From Sulfitobacter sp. LCG007 (GTDB taxonomy: Bacteria; Pseudomonadota; Alphaproteobacteria; Rhodobacterales; Rhodobacteraceae), in NCBI RefSeq assembly GCF_040801785.1, contig NZ_CP161805.1, positions 1,116,001 to 1,180,000 on the forward strand: a stretch of 64,000 bases of DNA, read 5' to 3'. The first letter of the stretch is position 1, and the number at the start of each line of letters is the position of its first letter. A program made the translations under genes and the position numbers. Below are positions 57,851 to 64,000 of this stretch, piece after piece. The notes under the pieces are model-generated. The model worked only from the letters and a program-made list of their open reading frames with translations, had not been told where the DNA came from and made no database searches.

Positions 57851-58978
57851 ATGTCCCCGCTGCTCGATACGGTCGACCCCACGGGTCTCGAGGAATTCTC
57901 GGTCGTCTTCACCGACCGTTCGCTCAACCACATGAGCGCCGCCTTCCAGCAGGTGATGCGCGACATCTCGGGATTGCTGCGCGAGGTCTACAATGCCGAT
58001 GCGGTCGCGCTCGTCCCGGGCGGCGGCACCTACGCGATGGAGGCGGTCGCACGCCAGTTCGCGCGGGAGGCCGAGGTACTGGTCGTGCGCAACGGCTGGT
58101 TCTCCTATCGCTGGAGCCAGATCGTCGAGGCCGGTGGCCTGACCGGCGCCGCGACCGTGATGAAGGCGCGCCAGACCGGCAATTCGAGCCCCTCTCCCTT
58201 CGCGCCCGCACCGATCGGTGACGCGGTGGCCGAAATCCGCGCGCGGCGCCCCGCGGTGGTCTTCGCGCCTCATGTCGAGACCTCGGCGGGCGTGATCCTT
58301 CCCGACGACTATGTGGCGCAGCTCTCGGCGGCGGCGCATGAGGTCGACGGGCTTCTGGTACTCGACTGCATCGCCAGCGGCTGTGCCTGGGTCGACATGG
58401 CGGCACTGGGCGTCGACGTGTTGATCTCGGCGCCGCAGAAGGGCTGGTCCGCCTCGCCCTCGGCCGGGCTCGTCATGCTCTCGAAACGGGCCGAGGCCCG
58501 GCTTTCACAGACGCAATCCGACAGCTTCGCGATTGATCTGGGGAAATGGCGATCGATCATGAAGGCCTATGAGGACGGCGGACATGCCTATCACGCCACC
58601 ATGCCGACGGATGCGCTGCGTGGTCTGCGCGACACCATGCTGGAGATGAAGGCGCATGGCTTTGACCGGCTGAAGGAGGCGCAATGGCGGCTCGGCGACG
58701 GGGTGCGGGCCATGCTGGCGGAAAAGGGCGTGGTATCGGTCGCCGCCGAGGGGTTCGGCGCGCCCGGAGTCGTGGTCGGCTACACGGCCGACCCCGATGT
58801 GCAGAACGGCAGGAAGTTCATCGCCGAGGGCATGCAGATCGCTGCCGGCGTGCCGCTGCAATGTGACGAGCCCGCGGATTTCCGGACCTTCCGCATCGGT
58901 CTTTTCGGTCTCGACAAGCTGCAGGACGTGGATGCCACCCTGTCCCGGCTCGGGCGTGTGGTTGACAAGGTTCTCTGA
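57851..58978 (+). CDS. Class V aminotransferase (serine-pyruvate/alanine-glyoxylate type)
   Basis: This 375-residue PLP enzyme has the class V fold: ALVPGGGTYAMEAVARQF (PLP phosphate loop), APHVETSAGVILPDDYV, DCIASGCAWVDMAALGVDVL, and the Schiff-base lysine in SAPQKGWSASPSAG (Lys197). Likely reactions are serine-glyoxylate, alanine-glyoxylate or 2-aminoethylphosphonate-like transamination. AAGGAG precedes the ATG. It lies downstream of the two Lrp genes, which may control it. The double-palindrome element copy 2 follows the gene. Confidence 0.87.
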   Translation: MSPLLDTVDPTGLEEFSVVFTDRSLNHMSAAFQQVMRDISGLLREVYNADAVALVPGGGTYAMEAVARQFAREAEVLVVRNGWFSYRWSQIVEAGGLTGAATVMKARQTGNSSPSPFAPAPIGDAVAEIRARRPAVVFAPHVETSAGVILPDDYVAQLSAAAHEVDGLLVLDCIASGCAWVDMAALGVDVLISAPQKGWSASPSAGLVMLSKRAEARLSQTQSDSFAIDLGKWRSIMKAYEDGGHAYHATMPTDALRGLRDTMLEMKAHGFDRLKEAQWRLGDGVRAMLAEKGVVSVAAEGFGAPGVVVGYTADPDVQNGRKFIAEGMQIAAGVPLQCDEPADFRTFRIGLFGLDKLQDVDATLSRLGRVVDKVL

Positions 58979-58992
58979 CGGTCGGTCCGGGC

Positions 58993-59037
58993 CCCGTTTT
59001 CTTCCAAGAAAACGGGCCGGAATTCTGCCGAATTCCG
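58993..59037. terminator. Double-palindrome bidirectional terminator element, copy 2
   Basis: Two palindromes lie between the convergent aminotransferase and ubiH genes. One (58993-59016) has arms CCCGTTTTCTT/AAGAAAACGGG around CC; the other (59018-59037) has arms CGGAATTC/GAATTCCG around TGCC. The module order is the reverse of copy 1 at 40674. Confidence 0.75.
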
Positions 59038-59041
59038 CAGC

Positions 59042-60241
59042 CTAGCGCAGGCCTAGTCCGAGGCGCATCAGACGCTGGCGAAGGGGCGCCGATCCGTGCA
59101 GCAGGTCGAGGCCAAGGGCCCGGGCGCCGCGCAGGGCGGGATTGGACGCCTGGCTCGCGCGGTTCAGCAGCGAAACGCCTTCGACCCTCAGGCGGATGTC
59201 GCCGATCCGCGCGCGATGATAGGCGTCCAGCATCTCGCTGCCGCCCAGATCGTCGGGCCGTTTCCGGGCCAGGTCGAGCAGCGTCGCGATATCGGCAAGG
59301 CTCATGTTCAGCCCCTGCGCTCCGATCGGCGGCATCACATGGGCGGCCTCGGCCACGAGGGCCAGGCGCTCGGCCGAAAGCCGTGCCGCCTGCTGGCTGA
59401 TGATGGGCCAGAGCGAACGGCGCGAGACCAGCGTGAGCGGTCCCAGAAGGTGGCAGCTGCGCGCACTGGCCGCCGCCTCGAAACCGGCGACATCGAGCGC
59501 TGCGAGCCGCTGCGCCTCGGGGCCATCCTCCATCCAGACCACGGCGGACGAGGGCATTCCGTCGCGGTCGGGCAGAGGTACGAGGGTGAAGGGACCGCCC
59601 GAGCGGTGGATTTCGGTCGAGACCCCGTCATGGGGGATCGGGTGGCTGACAGCAAAGGCAAGAGCCTTCTGGCCGAAGCGGCGGGTGGTGACCGGAATGC
59701 CCGCCGCCAGTCGCATGGGCGATCCGCGCCCGTCCGCGGCGATCACCAGCCGCGCGCGCAGCTCGACACCGTCCGAGAGCGTGACACGCGCCTCGCCGGT
59801 GCGGGTGAAGAGGCCCGTGGCCGAAAGTCCGGGGCGGAAATCGACATTCTCCAGAGCGCCGATGCGGGCGACCATTTCGCGGCGCAGGAGCCAGTTCGGA
59901 AAATTCCAGCCGAAGGGACTGTCGGATATGTCGGCGGAATCGAAGTCGCGCAGCGCCTGTGGCCTGCCCGCCCCGTCGCCTGCATCCACGATCCGCATGA
60001 TCCTGAGCGCCGCCGCATGGGGCGCCAGCCGCTCCCAGAGCCCGGCAGCCTCGAGCAGATCCCGTGCGGGCTGAAGCATCGCGGTGGTGCGCAGATCGGC
60101 GCCCTCGGCCCCGGCGTCGGTCACGGGTCGCGCCGGGTCGACGCAGATCACCCGAAAGCCCGCGCTGCCGAATGCGGCGGCGGCGGCGAGGCCGGCGATG
60201 CCCCCGCCGCATATGACGATGTCGCAGGTTTCATGAGGCAT
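59042..60241 (-). CDS. ubiH: UbiH/UbiF family FAD-dependent hydroxylase
   Basis: This 399-residue flavoprotein monooxygenase hydroxylates the ring of ubiquinone precursors. It has the GGGIAGLAAAAAFG Rossmann loop at the N terminus, the second FAD motif RLVIAADGRGSPMRLAAGI, and the C-terminal AHVMPPIGAQGLNMSLADI that binds the FAD ribityl chain. It could be UbiH or a UbiL-type alphaproteobacterial hydroxylase; the exact position on the ring cannot be told. The gene ends next to the double-palindrome element and is co-directional with the HAD gene, 54 bases away. Confidence 0.88.
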   Translation of the reverse strand: MPHETCDIVICGGGIAGLAAAAAFGSAGFRVICVDPARPVTDAGAEGADLRTTAMLQPARDLLEAAGLWERLAPHAAALRIMRIVDAGDGAGRPQALRDFDSADISDSPFGWNFPNWLLRREMVARIGALENVDFRPGLSATGLFTRTGEARVTLSDGVELRARLVIAADGRGSPMRLAAGIPVTTRRFGQKALAFAVSHPIPHDGVSTEIHRSGGPFTLVPLPDRDGMPSSAVVWMEDGPEAQRLAALDVAGFEAAASARSCHLLGPLTLVSRRSLWPIISQQAARLSAERLALVAEAAHVMPPIGAQGLNMSLADIATLLDLARKRPDDLGGSEMLDAYHRARIGDIRLRVEGVSLLNRASQASNPALRGARALGLDLLHGSAPLRQRLMRLGLGLR

Positions 60242-60295
60242 GTCGCGCCCTCCTGACTGCCGATCTAGGGCCGGGGCACCGCTCCGACCAGTGCG

Positions 60296-60943
60296 TCACC
60301 CTGTCAGCCGGGCGAGAAAGGCGCCGAGCTCGGGGGCGTGGTGGTGGATATGCGCCCCCTCGGCTCGGATCTCGTGCACGTGGACGGTCTGCATTCCCAT
60401 CGCGTGGGGCACGAGAAGGTTGCGCGGATCGTCCTCGAACATCGCCGCACGTGTCGGATCGAGCCCGTCTGCGTCAAAGACGGCCGAGAAGGCGGCGTGA
60501 TCCGGCTTTGGGTGGAACCCCGCATGCTCGACGCCGTAGACCGCGTCGAAGACCCCGGTGAGCCCGCGTGCCTTCAGGACCCGTTCCGCATAGGGGCCGC
60601 TTCCATTGGTGTAGACGATGCGCCGGCCGGGCAGCGCGCCAATGCGGCGCGCGAGATCGGGATCGGGGGCGAGCGAGGTCATGGGGATGTCGTGCACATG
60701 CGTCAGATAGGGTGCCGGGTCGACATCATGTTCGCGCATCAGACCGGCCAGCGTCGTGCCGTAGGTACGCCAGTAATGCGCGCGCAGCCGGTCCGCCTCG
60801 TCGCGGGGCACTCCGAGCGCCTCCATGACATAGGCGGTCATGCGGACCTCGATCAGATCGAAGAGCCGCGCCGAGGGATGGTAGAGCGTCTGGTCGAGGT
60901 CGAAGACCCAGGTGTCTACATGGGCGAAGCGGTCGCGTGGCAT
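60296..60943 (-). CDS. HAD hydrolase, pyrimidine 5'-nucleotidase type
   Basis: This 215-residue phosphatase has the HAD motifs: FDLDQTLY (nucleophile Asp and acid Asp), RIVYTNGSG (motif II), the Lys in GFHPKPD (motif III) and FEDDPRNL (motif IV). The cap and layout fit the SDT1/PHM8 pyrimidine 5'-nucleotidase subfamily. The ATG at 60943 has AGGA at eight bases; one at 60949 does not. It probably dephosphorylates nucleoside monophosphates in the cytosol. The gene is divergent from the GntR regulator. Confidence 0.88.
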   Translation of the reverse strand: MPRDRFAHVDTWVFDLDQTLYHPSARLFDLIEVRMTAYVMEALGVPRDEADRLRAHYWRTYGTTLAGLMREHDVDPAPYLTHVHDIPMTSLAPDPDLARRIGALPGRRIVYTNGSGPYAERVLKARGLTGVFDAVYGVEHAGFHPKPDHAAFSAVFDADGLDPTRAAMFEDDPRNLLVPHAMGMQTVHVHEIRAEGAHIHHHAPELGAFLARLTG

Positions 60944-61067
60944 GGTCATGTTCCTAGGCGCTGGAAGCGCCGCGTGCAAGCGGGTGGCCAGGGCTCGCGC
61001 TGGCCAAGGCTTGCGGGCGGCTCCGGGCGATTGCTACTGTGACATCGCACTGGCAAGGAGCCTCCTG

Positions 61068-61721
61068 ATGGCGCTGCAGAAACCCCAGCAGGCGGATGCC
61101 TATTCGCTGATCCTCGAGGCGATCGATGCGGGCCACTACCGCCCCGGCGACCGTCTGGTCGAGAGCGAGTTGGCCGACCGCTTCGGCGTGTCGCGCACCC
61201 CGATCCGGGAGGCGTTGCAGCGGCTCGAGACCCAGTCGCTGCTGGCGCGCGACGGGCGCAGCCTGATCGTGGCCTCGCTCGATCACAATCAGATGGCCGA
61301 ACTTTATGTCGTGCGGCGCGAACTCGAGGGGCTGGCCGCGCGTCTCGCGGCGCGTCACGCGACCGAGGAAGAGGTGCGCGTGCTGCGTCAGATGGTCGAG
61401 GAGGACAACGCCCTCACCGAGAATCCGTCGGCCCTGTCGCGCGCCAACCGCCGCTTCCACCAGCAGATCCATCTGGCCTCGCACAACCGCTTCCTGGTCC
61501 AGCAGCTGGATCTTGTGCATCGCTCGATGGCGCTGATGGCCACGACGTCGCTGGCCGCGGAGGGGCGGGGCAAGGGGGCGCAGGCGGAACATGACGCCAT
61601 CGTGCGCGCCATCGAGGCCCGCGACGAGACGGCGGCGGATGCAGCGCTTCGGGCGCATATTTCCGCGGCCTTCGTCACGCGGCTGCGTCTGGACGCGATG
61701 CGGCGTCAGCAGGACGCCTAG
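61068..61721 (+). CDS. GntR family regulator with FCD domain
   Basis: This 217-residue repressor has a winged HTH (YRPGDRLVESELADRFGVSRTPIREALQRLE in pieces) and an FCD C-terminal domain whose metal site is formed by His and Asp residues (FHQQIHLASHN, EHDAIVRAIEARD). AAGGAG precedes the start. The regulated pathway is not obvious; the neighbours are a HAD phosphatase and a glycosyltransferase. Its stop codon shares a CTAG with the stop of the convergent gene. Confidence 0.9.
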   Translation: MALQKPQQADAYSLILEAIDAGHYRPGDRLVESELADRFGVSRTPIREALQRLETQSLLARDGRSLIVASLDHNQMAELYVVRRELEGLAARLAARHATEEEVRVLRQMVEEDNALTENPSALSRANRRFHQQIHLASHNRFLVQQLDLVHRSMALMATTSLAAEGRGKGAQAEHDAIVRAIEARDETAADAALRAHISAAFVTRLRLDAMRRQQDA

Positions 61722-63592
61722 CCGCCCGCATGACCGCCCGGGGGCGAAACGCCATGGCGCGTCTTGTCCCAGTAGAACGGCGCCCTGAGCACTTCCCACA
61801 GCGCCTTGTAGGCGGCCAGTGCGCCGAGGGTGAAATAGAGCATCATGGTCGGGACGAAGGCCAGCAGATGCCGATGCTCGCGCCGCGAGCAGGCGACGAA
61901 GCCCATCGCCATGTTCAGCGCCTCCGCGGCGACGAACAGGACCGAGAAGGCCGTCACGACACCCCAGCCCAGCGTCAGGGCAACGGGGTGGTCGCCCCCG
62001 AGCGGGAGGAGCCAGAGCGACCAGAGCAGGGGGGCGCAGGCGAATTGCGAGAACGTGGCCAGAAACATGGTCTGGACGCCCAGAAAACGAAGCGGCCCGA
62101 GTTCGCGATAGAGCTGCCCGGGGCGACGCATGTGCACGAGATAGGTGACGAGAAACCCTTTCAGCCAGCGAGACCTCTGACGCACCCACGCCCAGGGCGT
62201 GCAGGTCGCTTCTTCGCGGGTCACTGTCGGGAGAAGTTCGGCGACATATCCATGGCGGGCCAGGCGCAGGCCGAGATCGGCATCTTCGGTCACGTTATGC
62301 GCGTCCCAGCCGCCCAGCCTTTCGAGAATGTCGCGGCGGAAATAGAGTGTGGTGCCCCCAAGTGGTATCACGAAGCCCAGTCGGGCGAGCCCCGGCAGCA
62401 TGATGCGCCACCATATGGCGTATTCGATCGCGAAGCAGCGCGAGATCCAGTTCGTTCTGGCGTTGTAATAGTCGAGCCGTCCCTGCAGGCAGGCCACGTT
62501 GTAGGGCGCGGCATTGAAGCGCATGACGACGCGTTCGATCTGGTCGGCCTCGGGCCAGTCCTCGGCATCCCAGACGCCCACGATGCTGCCGGCGCAGAAG
62601 TCGAGAGCATAGTTGAGCGCACGCGGCTTGGTGGTCAGCCCGCCCGCCTCGGGCACCTTCACGACGCTCATCCAGCTGGGCAGGCTGGTGCGTTCGATGG
62701 TCTGCTGCGTGACCTTGTCGCCTTCCTCGAGCACGAGCACGACCTCGAGCAGCGATTTGGGATAGGTCAGGCGCGACAGCCGCTCGATCAGCGCGCCGGC
62801 GATTTCCTTTTCCTCCAGCAGGGGTACCAGGACCGACACCCGGGGCAGCCGGAAGGGCAGGACGCGGCCCGCATCCGGCAGGTCCGCTGCGCTGTCGGAA
62901 TCCATGAGGTGGCTGTAGAGCGAGGCGGCCTTCAGCCCGGTGGTCATCACCAGTGTCAGAACCGCCCAGAGCATGGCCAGCGTGACGGTCCAGAGGGGAG
63001 CGATCGCGATCGCCGCGCCGAGCCCCGCGAAGATGCCCGCACCTGTCAGCAACCGTCTGCCGTGGCGGTTTCCCCAGTCACGGCAGCTTTCCGGCGCAGG
63101 CACCCGCAGGGCGGCCTTGGCAGCAAGTTCCTGTCCGTAGATCCGGCTGAGGTGCGCCTTTATCTGCGCGTCGTCGGCCATGACCGGCGCGAGGTCGGTG
63201 CGCCCAAGCGCTTCCCGCAGGCGGTCGAAATCGAGCGGCCGGCTTGTCGCCATATAGAGTTTGCCCTCGAGATCGCGCCATGGCAGCGCACCATGGGCGA
63301 GGCAGATCGCGGCCGGAATGCGCCGCGCGATCCCGATGGACGGCGGATCCTTGTCGAGGTCGACACGGGGAAGTCCGGACTGGCGGCACAGCGCGCCAAG
63401 CACGTCTTCCTTTCGCACCAGGCCCTCGGAAACCATGATCTCGCCCAGGGGAGCATCCACGAAGCGCTGCATGTGAAGGGCCTGCGCTAGCTCGCCCTGA
63501 CCGATCAGCCCGGCGTCGAGAAGATGCCGTCCCAGCGGCTTGTGCGGAAGCGCCGGCTCGGTGTCCGGGATCCGCACCAGCAGATCGTCCAT
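61718..63592 (-). CDS. Glycosyltransferase family 2 with N-terminal T2SSE-N (MshEN)-type domain
   Basis: This 624-residue membrane protein begins with an MshEN/T2SSE-N-like domain (PLGRHLLDAGLIGQGELAQALHMQ and the GLPRVDL region, about residues 20-150) usually found on pilus/type II secretion ATPases. Two membrane helices follow, then a GT2 catalytic domain with WDAEDWPEADQ (DxD), TEDADLGLRLA and QRSRWLKG (QxxRW, processive-type), and four C-terminal helices. It probably polymerises or exports a polysaccharide; the N-terminal domain may bind cyclic-di-GMP. The start at 63592 has GAGG upstream; 63610 is an alternative. Confidence 0.86.
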   Translation of the reverse strand: MDDLLVRIPDTEPALPHKPLGRHLLDAGLIGQGELAQALHMQRFVDAPLGEIMVSEGLVRKEDVLGALCRQSGLPRVDLDKDPPSIGIARRIPAAICLAHGALPWRDLEGKLYMATSRPLDFDRLREALGRTDLAPVMADDAQIKAHLSRIYGQELAAKAALRVPAPESCRDWGNRHGRRLLTGAGIFAGLGAAIAIAPLWTVTLAMLWAVLTLVMTTGLKAASLYSHLMDSDSAADLPDAGRVLPFRLPRVSVLVPLLEEKEIAGALIERLSRLTYPKSLLEVVLVLEEGDKVTQQTIERTSLPSWMSVVKVPEAGGLTTKPRALNYALDFCAGSIVGVWDAEDWPEADQIERVVMRFNAAPYNVACLQGRLDYYNARTNWISRCFAIEYAIWWRIMLPGLARLGFVIPLGGTTLYFRRDILERLGGWDAHNVTEDADLGLRLARHGYVAELLPTVTREEATCTPWAWVRQRSRWLKGFLVTYLVHMRRPGQLYRELGPLRFLGVQTMFLATFSQFACAPLLWSLWLLPLGGDHPVALTLGWGVVTAFSVLFVAAEALNMAMGFVACSRREHRHLLAFVPTMMLYFTLGALAAYKALWEVLRAPFYWDKTRHGVSPPGGHAGG

Positions 63593-63806
63593 GGGGTGGC
63601 CTCGTGTCATCCAATCCGGCCAGACGTTTGCCAGATCAGAGTTAATGTCGCGTTACGCGCCGATTGCCGCCGTCCGACGCCTACTTACTGATTTTCAAGA
63701 TTTTTTCCCGTCCTGATTGAGGCGATTCCCATTGCCTTCGCCGCCGCGGAAACCCGGGGCAGCGGTGGTCGGACCCGCGACGCGGATGCCCCGGTGCCTG
63801 TCCTGC

Positions 63807-64000
63807 TCAGGCGGAGGCGCCTGCCTCTTCCAGCTCGCGGGCGAGTCGCTGTTCCTCGGCCGCCCGTGGCCTGGACAGAACTGCAAGCAGCAGGTAGGCG
63901 ACAGGGGTGAGATAGAGCGTCGAGAGCGTCGCGAGGCCGAGCCCTCCGACGATGACCCAGCCAAGCGCGACCCGCGCCTCGGCGCCGGCACCGGCGGACA
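63807..64000 (-). CDS. RND efflux transporter permease (partial, C terminus)
   Basis: Only the last 64 residues are in the window: SAGAGAEARVALGWVIVGGL, LATLSTLYLTPVAYLLLAVL and an acidic tail ending ELEEAGASA. This is the final membrane helix of an AcrB/MexF-type RND pump, with the typical G-x-G-AEAR motif. Its partner fusion protein and outer-membrane factor are not visible. The gap to the glycosyltransferase gene (about 200 bases) is noncoding. Confidence 0.88.
   Translation of the reverse strand, partial: SAGAGAEARVALGWVIVGGLGLATLSTLYLTPVAYLLLAVLSRPRAAEEQRLARELEEAGASA

Noticed and set aside
63642-63656. TTAA-N7-TTAC, a near match to a CtrA box upstream of the glycosyltransferase gene
   Set aside because: Only one half-site is complete, so chance is likely; the exact box at 49991 is kept instead.

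Overview
The window is high-GC (about two thirds G+C), densely coded chromosomal DNA from an alphaproteobacterium, most likely the Rhodobacterales (Roseobacter/Paracoccus relatives). The evidence is gene order and family content: hflK-hflC-DUF2065-degP, folB-folP-glmM, glyQ and glyS split by two small-family genes, a metZ gene behind a SAM-II-type riboswitch, a VPLPA-CTERM protein, and FolE2 rather than FolE. I see no rRNA, tRNA, insertion sequence, prophage, integrase or CRISPR array; this looks like core chromosome with a few accessory genes.

Layout. 1-5016 (minus): a peptide/nickel-type ABC importer (two permeases and a Tat-exported binding protein) behind a CocE/NonD-type hydrolase. 5152-6290: dtd and a nitroreductase. 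6306-12643: a membrane-stress-like block made of a zinc-ribbon membrane protein resembling B. subtilis YdjG, a host-attachment/baeRF protein with a small partner, an SPFH-GYF protein resembling YdjI, a DUF2927 lipoprotein, TelA, XpaC and a 29-residue membrane peptide. 12784-16644: RluB-type pseudouridine synthase, tadA, a two-PAS histidine kinase with no conventional upstream start codon, and a UPF0173 metallohydrolase. 16806-23404: rpiA, glutathione reductase, and the HflKC/DegP membrane proteostasis operon. 23565-26840: ferredoxin, purD, xseA. 27561-30042: an orphan NuoE-NuoF fusion of the formate dehydrogenase beta type and a VPLPA-CTERM protein. 30253-34307: ftsY, an EamA permease, yciB/ispZ, and an alpha/beta hydrolase.

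34396-35751 is a compact methionine regulatory unit: promoter, SAM-II-type aptamer, intrinsic terminator, metZ. It is followed by folE2, a DUF1127 protein, trkH, a ThDP-dependent decarboxylase and a secreted trypsin-fold protein whose whole catalytic triad is substituted. 42676-49887 holds glyQ, two small-family genes, glyS and a PPDK-like protein. 50039-54072 holds a SleB-type cell wall hydrolase behind a CtrA-like box, then folB (with a long unexplained C-terminal domain), folP and glmM. 54089-58978 holds an EamA exporter, ilvC, two tandem Lrp/AsnC regulators and a class V aminotransferase. 59042-64000 holds ubiH, a HAD hydrolase, a GntR/FCD regulator, a glycosyltransferase fused to a T2SSE-N (MshEN)-type domain, and the tail of an RND efflux pump.

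Shared themes are folate/pterin synthesis (folE2, folB, folP), amino acid metabolism and its control (metZ, ilvC, Lrp pair, aminotransferase), and envelope maintenance (HflKC, DegP, SleB, TelA/XpaC/SPFH). Two copies of a double-palindrome element (40674 and 58993), in opposite orientation, each sit between convergent genes and probably act as bidirectional terminators. All functional calls come from reading motifs by eye; no database search was run.
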